From positions 9,040 through 73,039 of the forward strand of contig JAEYNY010000088.1 of assembly GCA_023412275.1 (NCBI GenBank): 64,000 bases of DNA, written 5' to 3'. This document shows positions 1-11,600 of this stretch, piece after piece. The position numbers and the translations under genes are program-made. The notes under the pieces are model-generated. The model did no database searches. It saw only the letters and a list, made by a program, of their open reading frames with translations, and was not told the DNA's origin. Each line of letters begins with the position of its first letter. The first letter of the stretch is position 1. Origin of the DNA: Bacillota bacterium (GTDB taxonomy: Bacteria > Bacillota > Clostridia > Acetivibrionales > DSM-1351).

Positions 1-304
1 CGGTTGTCAGCAGAATTAGTACAGAAATAGTACAAAGTGCCGCAAAGCTGTCACTTATCAGCATCGTGGTCTTCTTGTTCCAACGGTCACTAAGTGCACC
101 TGCGAAGATACTCAGAAGAACATATGGTGCATAGGAACAGATGGCCAATAATGAAGTGGTAAGTGCAGACCCTTGTTGCTGATAAGACCAAATCACCAGT
201 GCAAAGTTGGTCATTGCACTACCCAGTGCCGAAAATGACTGAGTAATCCATAACAATAGGAAAGTATGAAGTTCCCTGATGTTCGTTTTTAAATTTTTAA
301 TCAT
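1..304 (-). CDS. MFS-type drug efflux transporter, N-terminal part (runs off window)
   Basis: The first 101 residues are visible, starting MIKNLKTNIRELHTFLLLW at an ATG preceded by AGGAG with 7-nt spacing. Two hydrophobic segments are followed by the loop LSDRWNKKTTMLISD, which matches the GxxxDRxxR/K loop 2-3 signature of major facilitator drug efflux pumps. The start resembles macrolide-efflux (Mef-like) members. Expected role: proton-driven export of a drug across the cytoplasmic membrane. The gene is cut by the window edge, so length and substrate cannot be judged. It lies downstream of a GyrI-like ligand-binding gene on the same strand and has a structured leader with a short peptide, suggesting inducible expression. 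The family call is firm and the substrate is unknown. Confidence 0.85.
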   Translation of the reverse strand, partial: MIKNLKTNIRELHTFLLLWITQSFSALGSAMTNFALVIWSYQQQGSALTTSLLAICSYAPYVLLSIFAGALSDRWNKKTTMLISDSFAALCTISVLILLTT

Positions 305-306
305 GA

Positions 307-417
307 CTTTGCTCCTCTTCAAATAAAATCTAAACAATTTAAATGAAAGTGCAAAGCCGAACGGACGAACTCAATCCGCTCCGTGCAGATTCGTCCGGTT
401 CAGTCTTTGCACGGAGC
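307..417 (-). promoter_or_regulatory. Attenuator-like leader with competing hairpins before the MFS gene
   Basis: Three pairings compete. Stem 1 is a perfect 10-bp inverted repeat (378-387 with 408-417, GCTCCGTGCA). Stem 2 is longer and imperfect (349-369 with 390-412), including GTGCAAAG/CTTTGCAC, GAAC/GTTC and GGACGAA/TTCGTCC. A third 6-bp pairing (307-312 with 351-356) abuts the efflux Shine-Dalgarno. Stems 1 and 2 share bases 408-412, so only one can form. Bases 351-356 can pair either in stem 2 or beside the SD. No strong U-run follows, so translational attenuation seems likelier than termination, but this is not settled. Confidence 0.6.
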
Positions 418-438
418 AGCAACAATACAGAGTTGCAT
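400..438 (-). CDS. 12-residue leader peptide upstream of the MFS gene
   Basis: A 13-codon ORF encodes MQLCIVAAPCKD and a TGA stop. Its ATG has an excellent AAAAGGAG Shine-Dalgarno 7 nt upstream. The coding sequence supplies one arm of two mutually exclusive hairpins between it and the efflux start, the layout of translation- or transcription-attenuation leaders of antibiotic-resistance genes. Codons 8-11 are themselves base-paired in the first hairpin. That this peptide is translated and senses a ribosome-targeting drug is inference. The strength of the SD and the overlap with the stems argue against chance. Confidence 0.6.
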   Translation of the reverse strand: MQLCIVAAPCKD

Positions 439-533
439 TTTTATTCTCCTTTTATAATTTGGGTTTTCGTTAAATTCTTGTTTTACATATTTTAACATAA
501 ATAAAATAGTAAAACCATACTCTGAAGCTATAA

Positions 534-992
534 TCAACAAATTGGAACACAGATTTCACAAAGATGCTGTTGAACCTTTTCAGCCGCATAGCGCTCCAAT
601 ATTGGTCGTGTAGAATCATAAAAAAGGCCATTTACGGATAGTGCAGGGAAGATATCTACCCAAGCCTGTTCTATGGCTTGAGCTGTGTGTTTTACTATAA
701 ACACCGCATACTTTCCTCCGCTAAGTTCACCATGCTTTACTACATTGCCATCTGCAGGAAAGGTTTTATCTACCAGTAGAATACAAGCATCATAACGACA
801 ATTTTCAGGCGGTGTTGTTTGCGGATTATCATGTGCAATACCGAAAATCACAGATTTACTATTCATTAGGTTGTTAGCTACCGACCAGTGCTTTAATTTC
901 TCCATAGTCAGGATATTTTCCGCACCATAAGCTCCTACTTGTCGTATATAAGCAATAGAGCATGAAGGGATAGTTTCAATATTTATATTCAT
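534..992 (-). CDS. GyrI-like / AraC effector-binding domain protein
   Basis: A single-domain protein of 152 residues with the SHS2-type GyrI-like small-molecule-binding fold. The beta-strand start NIETIPSCSIAYIRQVGAYG, the segment RYDACILLVDK and the tail ILERYA are typical of the family, and the length equals a lone domain without helix-turn-helix. Family members bind hydrophobic drugs, either sequestering them or acting as ligand-sensing modules. Its stop lies about 230 bp upstream of an MFS efflux gene on the same strand, consistent with a drug-response pair. Start ATG preceded by AAGAGGAT. Ligand unknown. Confidence 0.75.
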   Translation of the reverse strand: MNINIETIPSCSIAYIRQVGAYGAENILTMEKLKHWSVANNLMNSKSVIFGIAHDNPQTTPPENCRYDACILLVDKTFPADGNVVKHGELSGGKYAVFIVKHTAQAIEQAWVDIFPALSVNGLFYDSTRPILERYAAEKVQQHLCEICVPIC

Positions 993-1012
993 TTTATTTT
1001 ATCCTCTTTCCT

Positions 1013-1043
1013 TACATTGTGACCGGTCCTTTTTCACAATACA
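1013..1043. promoter_or_regulatory. Inverted repeat upstream of the GyrI-like gene (possible operator)
   Basis: TACATTGTG (1013-1021) and CACAATACA (1035-1043) form a 9-bp inverted repeat with two mismatches and a 13-nt spacer. It lies just upstream of the Shine-Dalgarno of the minus-strand gene. It could be an operator or a 5' leader stem. No regulator gene is adjacent to assign to it. Confidence 0.3.
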
Positions 1044-1122
1044 ATGCTTTAAAATGAAAAGCAACCTAATTTTTAAAAGTTGTATTGCAACCTCTAAATA
1101 AAATAAATTTGTGATACCCTGT

Positions 1123-1152
1123 AACATTTCATGTAGGTTTACATAAAATGTT
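1123..1152. repeat. 13-bp inverted repeat before the DUF2935 gene
   Basis: AACATTTCATGTA (1123-1135), loop GGTT, then TACATAAAATGTT (1140-1152) pair with one mismatch. The element sits between two divergent genes, 34 bp before the plus-strand start. It lacks GC content and a U-run, so it reads better as an operator or short stem-loop than as a terminator. Confidence 0.45.
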
Positions 1153-1185
1153 AATATAAATTAACCAGCTATATGAGGTATTAAT

Positions 1186-2112
1186 ATGCTGTCAAGTATT
1201 GAATTTATAAAACAGTCACTGGGTTTACATTTGTTTTTTGCAAGGATTATGAAAGAACACTCATTTTTCCTTGAAGCGGCGTTTACACCAAGGGACACTA
1301 GTTTTATCCAAGAGGCTGATAATTTTCGCATGGAATTTGATAAAATTCTAGCAGATGTTATTTCACTTTCCAACGGCGTTGTTAATCCAGGCGTTTTACA
1401 ATCCGGTGAAGTAATAACACCCTTTACTATTAAAGCTGAACAGGCAACCAAATATTTAACCGGAGTACAGATACCAACTCAACTGACACAGGCAGAAGCA
1501 GGATTAATGGGGGGTGGAATCATAACAGCCAGCCCTATTCTTGAACGACGTGTATTTGCCATTAACCAACGGGCAATAAATGCAACTGCTGCGTTAATAA
1601 AGTTTAAAACAAATATTTTAGATAATGTTTTCAACTGTAAAATGTTCACATTTAATTACCCTTTGTTGATAATACACATAACTCGTGAGGCGGAATTATA
1701 TCTCCTGCAGCTTAGAAGACTTCAAAACAGGGAAGAGATAAATCTGGCAAGAGAAGCTTATCAACAGGAATTCTTCTGGAACCGGCAAATGGCAGAACAT
1801 GCTAAGTTTATAAGGGGACTTCTTGACCCGACAGAAAATAATTTAATTAATCAAGCTAATAATTTTGGAAATGAGTTTGATCAATTGACAGCAGAAGCTA
1901 AAGCCGCAATTGATACTACAGCACCATTGGCTAAAGTAACTGACGAAAGCTTAAAGACAACGGAGGAGTTTAGAGATTTTAAGACACAAGGCACACAGGG
2001 AATTCTATCATGTAAAATAAGATCAATCATAATTCCACTGCTTGGCGATCATGTAATACGTGAAGCAAATCATTATATACGACTGCTTAAAATGTTTGAA
2101 GGAAGCAGATAA
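1186..2112 (+). CDS. DUF2935 family protein
   Basis: A 308-residue protein built of two related helical halves. Both halves contain an M-K/A-EH motif followed by aromatic or aliphatic residues (MKEHSFF near residue 22; MAEHAKFI near residue 205) and a second xREA motif (ITREAELYL; VIREANHYI). This is the duplicated four-helix arrangement of DUF2935, known from Bacillus and Clostridium. Conserved His/Glu pairs suggest a metal-binding ferritin-like bundle, but the function is unknown. No signal peptide or membrane segment. Start ATG follows GAGGT at 7 nt. It is monocistronic: a terminator follows within 10 bp. Confidence 0.8.
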   Translation: MLSSIEFIKQSLGLHLFFARIMKEHSFFLEAAFTPRDTSFIQEADNFRMEFDKILADVISLSNGVVNPGVLQSGEVITPFTIKAEQATKYLTGVQIPTQLTQAEAGLMGGGIITASPILERRVFAINQRAINATAALIKFKTNILDNVFNCKMFTFNYPLLIIHITREAELYLLQLRRLQNREEINLAREAYQQEFFWNRQMAEHAKFIRGLLDPTENNLINQANNFGNEFDQLTAEAKAAIDTTAPLAKVTDESLKTTEEFRDFKTQGTQGILSCKIRSIIIPLLGDHVIREANHYIRLLKMFEGSR

Positions 2113-2120
2113 AATATAAA

Positions 2121-2156
2121 AAAACAAGTACAGGTTATTGACTGTACTTGTTTTTT
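2121..2156 (+). terminator. Rho-independent terminator after the DUF2935 gene
   Basis: The stem ACAAGTACAG/CTGTACTTGT with an 8-nt loop is followed by six T residues. It cleanly separates the DUF2935 gene from the NRPS operon. Confidence 0.9.
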
Positions 2157-2473
2157 ATGTAAATTTGTTTACAAAATGAGCATTTCTTTTTATTCGTCAT
2201 GAAAACTTTGTTCAAAGTAACTGGAACAATTCTCCTTATATGCTTATAAAACAAAAAAAATAAAAAGATTGTAAAATTTAGCAATTAATGTTGAAAAATA
2301 TCTCCTAAAAGTATACAATTATGGTAATAATGATGGTTCTTGACTTTTGTTGGCACAATAATACTACATGTTAATGCCAATAATGTCAATAAATGAAATA
2401 TCTAATACAATTCGGTAGAATAATTAAATAAGATATTTATTTATGAGTATGAATAAAACAAAAAATGTAGCTT

Positions 2474-2491
2474 GCGCCTGTTGACAGGTGC
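2474..2491. promoter_or_regulatory. 18-bp near-palindrome upstream of the NRPS operon
   Basis: GCGCCTGTTGACAGGTGC is symmetric apart from one G/T pair and is strikingly GC-rich for its surroundings. It contains TTGACA. It could be a dimeric repressor or activator site or a leader stem. It does not resemble the ACCGAC-type palindrome in front of the cluster's TetR gene, so a different regulator would be implied. Confidence 0.4.
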
Positions 2492-2516
2492 ATTTGAAAA
2501 AAGGATGGTCACAGAT

Positions 2517-2570
2517 ATGTCAAATCATCAGACTATAGAGGTTTCTATGTCAAATTCTAATCCAAAATAA
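2517..2570 (+). CDS. Possible 17-residue leader peptide
   Basis: This short ORF encodes MSNHQTIEVSMSNSNPK after AAAAAAGGATGG (8-nt spacing). It contains a direct repeat of TATGTCAAAT at both of its Met codons. Its position between the palindrome and the first NRPS gene would suit a leader peptide, but an ORF this short is expected by chance. Confidence 0.25.
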   Translation: MSNHQTIEVSMSNSNPK

Positions 2571-2698
2571 AATAGGTGGAATTTCATTTTGATTTTTAAA
2601 AGTTGGTATAGGACCAATATAAAGCAGAGTGGGTACAAACGTATTTTTACACAACTATTTTATGCTGTTTAGTGAATCGAAAGGAATGATAAAAAAAC

Positions 2699-5600
2699 AT
2701 GGTAATTAAGGGAAATGATGAGAAAACATTCTTTCAAGGACTTTCAAAGGGGGATCAGAAATTATTATTTGATTATAATAATACGAATGTTGATTATCAG
2801 AGCTGGAAGATGATGTATCAATTGTTTGAAGAGCAGGTAGAAAGAACACCTGGCAATATTGCTTTGGTATATAAAAGAAAAACTATGACTTATAAAGAGT
2901 TGAATGAACAATCAAATGCCTTAGCAAGAAGTTTGGTAGATCATCATGTTAAACCGGGAGATACGGTAGGGATTATCTGTGATCGGTCTTTTGAAATGAT
3001 AGTTGGGATGTTGGCTATTTTAAAATCAGGAGGAGCTTATGTACCAATTGATCCAAGCTATCCGGAATATCGAATAAAATATATAATAGAAAATTCTGGA
3101 TTATCGGTAGTGTTGGTTGGACAGGATAATGAAATAGATTTTCAAAATATAATACGAATTGACAAGAAGGAAATACGTAAATATAATACGGATAATTTAA
3201 ATCTTGATGGAGATTCCAAAAGTTTAGCCTATATTATCTACACGTCCGGTTCAACAGGGTTACCAAAAGGGGTAATGATTGAACATCATTCTGCTGTAAA
3301 TCTGATTACCAGCATCAATAAAAGATTTCAGGTAACAGAAAAGGACACCTTATTATTTATTACATCCATGTGTTTTGACCTTTCTGTGTATGATATATTT
3401 GGAATTCTTGCAGCCGGAGGTAAGGTAGTAATTGCCGAGAAAGAGCAGGTACAGGACCCTAAAGAATTGAAAAAACTTTTGAAAGAGGAAAAAATTACTT
3501 TTTGGGATTCTGTTCCATCAACAATGAACCATTTGGTCAGTGATCATGAATTAAGTGGAGAAAGCTGTGAATATCCTGATCTCAGACTTGTATTTATGAG
3601 TGGAGACTGGATACCTGTTAAGCTTCCGTCCAGAATGACACCTTACTTTCCAAATACTAAAATCGTTAGCTTAGGCGGTGCTACTGAGGGAACGGTATGG
3701 TCTATTTTCTATGTCATTGATCCGTTGCAAAAGTATACTCATAGTATACCGTATGGAAAACCTTTGGATAATAATCAGTTTTATATTCTTGATAATGAGC
3801 GAAAACCGGTTCCTGTGGGACAAGCAGGCGAATTATATATTGGAGGAGTTGGCGTTGCCAGAGGATATATAAATGATGAAGTTAAGACAAATGGCTCCTT
3901 TATAGAAAATATGATTTCTGGTATAAATGGAGATAAGATTTATAAAACTGGTGATATGGGACGAATGATGCCGGATGGTAACATTGAATTTTTAGGAAGA
4001 ATAGATCATCAGGTTAAGATTAGGGGTTATCGAATTGAACTTGAAGAAATTGAGAATCAAGTCTTGCAAAATGAATTAATAAAAGAAGTAGTTGTTATAG
4101 ATAAAACAGATAATCAGGGAACAAAATATCTTAATCTTTATTATACAGCCAAGCAGCAAATATCAGGCCGCGAGATAAAAGATTATCTATTGAAAAAGCT
4201 ACCAGAATATATGATACCGTCCTGCTTTATACAGCTGGAGACAATACCACTTACATCAAACGGTAAGATTGACAGAAAAGCTTTAGCGGAAATTGAAGGT
4301 GGTATGAATGATACAGAAGAAGATTTAGCCTTGTCAAGTGAAACTGAAATAAAATTAGCCAGTATTTGGATGGAACTACTGGACAAACAAAAGATAGGAC
4401 CCAACAGCAATTTTTTTGAATTAGGTGGACATTCTTTAAAAGCAACAATATTAGTTCATTTTATTCAAAGGGAATTTAAATGTGAAATATCCATTCGTCA
4501 GATTTTTGAAGCTCCAACATTAAAAGAAATGGCGCAATTCATCGACAATGCAGATAATTGCGAACAGTTATCAATAACTCATATTGATGATAGTGAATAT
4601 TATATAACTTCTTCTGCACAAAAGAGATTATATTCTATTTGGAACCTGGAACAGTCAGAGATAAATTATAATGTACCGTTTATGATGGTTACAGAAGGAA
4701 AAATTAACAAAGATAAATTGGAAGATGCATTTCAAAAAATGGTGGATCGTCATGAGTCATTAAGAACTTCATTTCATATGATGGATGGAGAACTGGTTCA
4801 AAAAGTCCATCAGAATATAAAGTTCACACTGGAGTATTTTGAAATAGAGGAACCTATAGAAGAATCCTTTAAGGCAAAAGAATTTGTGAAGCCATTTGAC
4901 TTAAATACAGCACCACTGATTCGGGCAAGGTTAATCTATTCGGGAAGAAGATATCTTTTATTGATTGATAGCCATCACATTATTACAGATGGTACCTCCA
5001 TGGATATTTTGTTTAAAGAAATCATGAAAGTGTATGAGAAAGAAGAACTTGATCCAATAACAGTACAATATAAAGACTATGCTGCATGGCAGAATAAAGT
5101 AAGGATGCAGGATAATATAGTAAAGCAAAAAGAATACTGGATGGAAAATCTAAAATGTGAACTTCCTGTGCTTAATCTGCCTTACGATTATGACAGGCCT
5201 TTGTACCAAAGCTATGAAGGGGATCATGTAGTTACTTACATTAGCGAAGATATAACAAATATGTTGAACCAACTGGCAAGAAAGACAGACTCAACCTTAT
5301 ACGTGGTATTATTATCCGCCTATAAAGCTTTATTGTACAAATACACAAATGAGGAAGACGTTATCGTTGGAACAGTCTTTGCAGGAAGAAACCACTCTGA
5401 TTTACAGAAGATTGTTGGTATGTTTGTAAACACAGTACCTATCAGAAGCTATCCGATGGGTGATAAATCTTTTGCATCTTATTTAAAAGAAGTAAAAGAG
5501 GTATTTTTAAATGCATACGACAATCAGAGTTATCAATTTGACGATATAATAAAAGATTTGAACATTCGACGTGATATGGGTAGAAATCCCGTCTTCGATA

Positions 5601-8600
5601 CAATGTTCGATTTTCAAAATACCGGAATTACGGCATTGGAAGTTGATAATGCAAAGTTTATCAATTCAGATAATATTCCTGATATTGCTAAGTTTGACAT
5701 TACAATAAGTGTGCAAGAAGTAGATGGATGTCTGAAGGTGAAATTAGAATACTGTACCAAATTATTTAAAAAAGAAACAATTGAAAGAATGGCTGAGCAT
5801 TTGAAAAATTTATTACAGTCAGTAGCCATGAATTCTGATATTCCGCTTAAAACAATTAATTTGATGTCAAATGAAGAAATAAATAAAGTATTATATACAT
5901 TTAATAATACTTCAGATTATGTAGAAAAAGACAAAACCATCAAAGAATTGTTTGAAACACAAGCAGAAAAAACGCCGGATAAAATAGCGATAGTATATTC
6001 CGGTGCAACAATGACATATTCAGAACTTAATCAAGAATCCAATCAATTGGCAAAGTACTTAATTAGTAAGTTTAATAAAGAAAAACCGATTATTGCTATT
6101 ATGGCAGAACCATCTTTAGAAATGATAATTGGAATACTAGGAATAATTAAGTCGGGAGCAGCATATCTGCCAATTGACCCTCAATATCCTCAGGAGAGAA
6201 TTGAGTTTATTTTGGAAGATAGCGGTGCAGACATATTATTAACACAAAAAAGATTAACAAATGGATTGGAATATAAAGGTGATATTTATGACCTGGAAAG
6301 CCATGACTGGCAAAACTTACCTGTAAATAACCTGACTGCAGATTGCAAACAAACTGATTTAGCTTACATTATTTATACATCTGGTTCTACAGGCAAGCCA
6401 AAAGGAGTAATGGTTGAGCATAAGGCACTGGTGAATCTGTGCCATTGGCATAATAAAAACTTTGATGTAACTCATCAGGATAATAGTACAAAATATGCCG
6501 GGTTTGGTTTTGATGCATCTGTGTGGGAGATATTCCCATATATTATTAAGGGTGCAACCCTCCACATATTAAAAGATGATCTCAAGCTGAATATGGAGAG
6601 CCTGAATGAATACTTTGAAGCAAATAATATTACCATAAGCTTCTTACCGACTCAACTATGTGAACAATTCATGAAGCTAAAAAATGAATCTCTTCGTTAT
6701 CTTTTGACTGGTGGAGATAAGTTAAAAGAATTCAGAGTAAATGGAAACTATAAATTAATAAATAATTATGGCCCTACAGAAAATACGGTAGTTACAACTA
6801 CATATGAAGTAAATGAATTATCTACAAATATACCTATTGGAAAGCCTATAACAAATACACAGGTTTATATTTTTGACAAAGATAATAATGTTGTACCAGT
6901 AGGCGTACAAGGTGAAATATGCATATCTGGGGATAGTCTTGCAAAAGGGTACTTAAACCGAGAGAGTCTTACGAAAGATAAATTTGTTACAAATCCAATA
7001 ATAGTGGGACAAAGAATGTATCGAACCGGCGATTTGGGAAAATGGTCTTCGGACGGAACATTACTTTTCTTAGGCAGAATCGATAAACAGGTTAAGATTA
7101 GGGGATATCGAATTGAATTAGGTGAGATTGAAACGCATATTACTCAAATTGAAGGGATAAAAGAAGCAGTTGTTATAGATAAAGAAGACAAAGAAGGTAA
7201 TAAATATTTGCTTGCATTCTATACAGCTGATAGGGATATAGGGAAAGAAGAAATAAGGGATATACTAGGAAGTAGTTTACCGGCTTATATGATACCCCTT
7301 GATTTTATTTGCCTGCCGGAAATTATAATAAATGCAAATGGAAAAGTAGATCGCCATGCATTGTCAGAGTATGAACCAGAATTTTCAGGAAATGCTGATT
7401 ATGTGGAGCCAAGAGATGAACAGGAAAAAATATTAGTAAATGTATGGCAAGAAGTGTTGGGTGTAGATAAAGTCGGAATAGAAGATGATTTCTTCTATTT
7501 AGGAGGAGACTCAATTAAAGCAATCCAGATAATTTCCAGATTGCAAAAATATGGATTAAGACTTGAAGTAAAAGATTTGTTACAAAAAACTAAAATCCGT
7601 AAGCTAAAAGGGTACATAAAAGTAATCGAGAAAGAAAACTTATCTCAGGATATTATTACCGGAGAAGTTAATAAAACGCCCATTCAAAAGTGGTTTTTTG
7701 AACAGAAATTTACTGAACCGCATCATTTTAACCAGAGCGTTACGTTGTTTTGCAAGGAGCGTCTTGAAGAAAATATATTACATGATTTGTTCAAAAAGTT
7801 GTTGGAACATCACGATGCACTCAGAATGTGTTATCAAATTGACGGAGACCAAGTAAATCAGTATATCCGGGATTTAAATGAGGGTGATTTATACTCTCTG
7901 AAGGTTTGTAATTTAGTCGGTGTAGAAGATGAGAGCAAAGCAATTGAGGAAGAGAGCAAGCATATTCAGAGTGGAATGAATTTAGCGAAAGGGCCCCTTG
8001 TTCGTATAATTTTGTTTAAAGCAAGTGCCGGAGACTACCTTTTTATTGCTATACACCATCTGGTTATCGACGGTATCTCCTGGAGAATATTAATTGAAGA
8101 TATTTCAAACGGATATCTACAGGGAGTAAACAAACAGGAAATATCTTTTGCCGGTAAAACGAATTCTTATAAAGAATGGGCTAAAAAATTAAAGGAATAT
8201 GCCAAAACAAAAGAAGTATTGGCTCAGAGAGAATATTGGGAGGGAATTGTCAGAAATCAAAAACCTCTTGCCGCTGATTTTGTTATTAAGGATAGAAAGA
8301 TTGGAAATATAGAAAATATTAGTACAGAGTTATCACAATTTGATACACAACAATTACTCAAAAATTCAAATAGGGCTTTCCATACGGAAATAAATGACCT
8401 TTTGTTGGTAACTCTCGGCTTGGCCGTAAAAGAGTGGCAAGGAATGAACTCCGTCGTAATTAACATGGAAGGACACGGAAGGGAAGATGCAGTAAAGAAT
8501 ATTGATATTTCGCGGACAGTGGGATGGTTTACTTCTCAATACCCAATATGTATTTATTTATCAAATATAGAGGACTTGTCCTATACTATAAAATCTGTAA

Positions 8601-11600
8601 AAGAATCATTGAGACAAATTCCGTTCAAGGGATTTGGGTTTCAATTGTTAAGATACATGCAAAATGAAGAAAACAGCAGAAATTTAGACTATGATGCAGA
8701 GATTTCCTTTAACTATCTGGGTCAATTCGGTCAGGACAGAGCACAAGATGGTTTTAAAATTGAACAGTTTATGCATGCTGATTCAATAAGTATGGAGAAC
8801 CGAAATATAAGTAAATTAAGCGTAAACAGTCTTGTGATAGACGGATGTCTTAAATTCCAGATTGGATATGACAAAAATGAATTTTTGTATGATAACATCA
8901 ATAATTTTGCCGGTATATTTATGAATAAGCTAAAAGAAGTTATTGATTATTGTGTTAGACAGAGAAATGAAGAGATTACCCCCTATGATGTTGGAAGGGT
9001 AAAACTCGGATTAAACGACTTTGATAATATTTGCAAGGAATATACGATGGAAAACATTCAGAAGATTTATTGTTTGACACCGTTGCAATCCGGAATGCTG
9101 ATTCATTGTTTGAAAAATGAAAAAACAAAGGATTATTTTGAACAAATCAGTATAAATATTCTTGGTAAAATTGATCAATCCTTATTAGAAAAGAGTTTTG
9201 GGCTGTTAGTACAAAAATATGATGTGTTAAGAACCAGCATTTTTTATGACAAGATTGACACTAGCGTACAGGTTATATTGAAAGAAAGAAATGTTGAAAT
9301 TAAATATTACGATAAGAAAGATGAATCTCTTGAAGTACAAAATAAATTCATAAAAGAATTTAAGGAAAAGGATCAGGAAAAAGGATTTGATTTTACAAAG
9401 GATACTTTGATTCGTATTGGGATTATAAGAGTTTCAGAGTCAGCATATAAAGCTATTTTCAGTTTCCATCACATTATACTGGATGGTTGGAGTCTGGGGA
9501 TTATTCTGAAAGAGTGGAAGAATATTTATAATGATCTTGCCAACGATATCATGCTACGTACTGAAGAAAATATGGACTTTGGTGACTACTTGGATTGGCT
9601 TGAACAGCAAGATAAAGAGCAAGCCGAACAATATTGGATGGATTATTTGCAGGATTATGAAAACTATGTTGGAATACCGTCTATGCCTGAAAAGAGTAAT
9701 TCTGAAGAGCAAACTTGCGAAGATTTTGTAATTAATGTGGATGAAAGTCAAACAAAGAAATTAAAAGAATTGTCAAACCAATATGGATTGACACTAAATA
9801 GTGTTTTCCAAGGAATATGGTCCATATTGCTGAGAAGATACAACAATACGGATGATGTAGTATTTGGTACCGTTGTATCCGGCAGACAAGCTGAAATTGA
9901 TGGAATAGAAGAGATGGTAGGTTTATTTATAAATACTATTCCAATGAGAATAAAGGCAGAGGGGAGCATGACATTCTTGAATTATGTAAGAAAAATCCAG
10001 GAAATGTCAATTGAGTCAACGAAATATGCATATTATTCATTGGATGAAATACAAGGAGCATTAAAATTACAAAGAGGTTTATTTAATCATATTATCGCTT
10101 TTGAAAATTATCCGGTGGATTATTATGAAAACCCCGGAGAAAAAGGAATCAGCTACGAAAAAAACAGTATAGAAGCTGTAGAGCAAACAAATTATGACCT
10201 GAATGTAATTGTTGAGACCGGAGATTCGTTGGAAATAAAGATTAAATATAATCCCGGCTTATATGATAGAAAGATGTTGAGTAGGCTGGAAGGTCATATT
10301 CAGAATATAATGAGTGCTATTTTCAGTAACATCCATGAAAGGATACTGGATATTGATATCTTAACTAAAGCAGAAATGGATAAATTGCTGTTTGAATTCA
10401 ATGATAATGTTACTGATTATGGAAAAGAGAAAACAATTCCTGAAATATTTGAAGAATATGCAAAAAGGCAGCCGCAAGAAACAGCAGTTGTTTATAAAGA
10501 TCAAAGCTTGACTTATAAGGAATTAAATGAACGGGCAGAAGAATTGTCAAGGCATTTAATCAATCAAGGGGTAAAAGAAGGAGACATTATAGCCATTTTA
10601 TTAAACAGTTGTGTTGAAATGGTAGTGAGTATCTTAGGCATACTTAAATCAGGGGCAGCATATTTGCCTATCGATTCCAAGATGCCACTAAGTCGTATAC
10701 ACTACATGCTGAAGGACTGTAATGTTAATATTTTGGTTACGGCAAAAGAAGTTATCAAGAGTGAAAATTTTGGGGTGGAGTTACTTTATATTGAAGATGT
10801 AAAAAAATCGGATAATAGTACAAGTGTAATAAAAAATAAGTATAGTGCAAAAAACTGTGCATATATTATGTATACTTCCGGAACAACTGGAGATGCAAAA
10901 GGAATACGGACAAATCATTCTAATATCATAAGAGTTGTCAAAAATACAAATTATATTGAGTTGTGTGAAAAGGATAGCGTACTTCAGACTTCCAACTATT
11001 CCTTTGACGGATCAACCTTTAATATATTTGGAGCCTTATTAAATGGCGCAAAATTAGTATTGATTGAAAATGTACTGGAATTAAATGAGCTTTCATCTAC
11101 TATAAGAAAAGAAAAAGTATCTGTATTCTTCATAACAACACAGCTATTTAACATGATTGTTGATATTGATTTACAAATTTTTAAAGATATACGGAAAATA
11201 GTTATCGGAGGGGAAGCTGCTTCTGTAGAACATGTGAGAAAAGCCCTTACACTATTGGGCGAAGGCAAATTAATTAACGGTTATGGACCTACTGAAACTA
11301 CTGTTTTTGCAACTGCATATCCCATTGACCGTATTGATTCTGATATGATGTCTATCCCCATTGGGTATCCGTTATCCAATACAAGCATCCATATTTTAGA
11401 TAGTAACTTAAAAATACAGCCAATTGGAGTACCCGGTGAACTGTACATTGGCGGCGATGGAGTTGCTATGGGATATTTAAACAAAGAAGAATTAACAAAA
11501 GAGAAATTCATTGAAAATCCGTATTTAAAAGGTGACATCATGTACCGCTCCGGAGATATTGCACGATGGTTGGAAGATGGAGCAATTGAATATCTGGGAA

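Larger units (their letters stand above)
2157..2698 (+). promoter_or_regulatory. 540-bp leader region of the NRPS operon
   Basis: This AT-rich stretch has no long ORF. It holds an 18-bp near-palindrome (2474-2491) and two possible short peptides, at 2517-2570 and 2589-2672 (TTG start after AGGTGG, 27 codons, ending just before the NRPS SD). TTGACA at 2481-2486 lies inside the palindrome, but no convincing -10 sits 16-18 bp downstream, so I do not call a promoter. The region must contain the promoter for about 29 kb of synthetase genes. Confidence 0.5.

Noticed and set aside
2341..2375. Possible sigma-54 promoter (TGGCAC at 2351)
   Set aside because: The -24 half is good but no GC-containing -12 element lies at the required distance.
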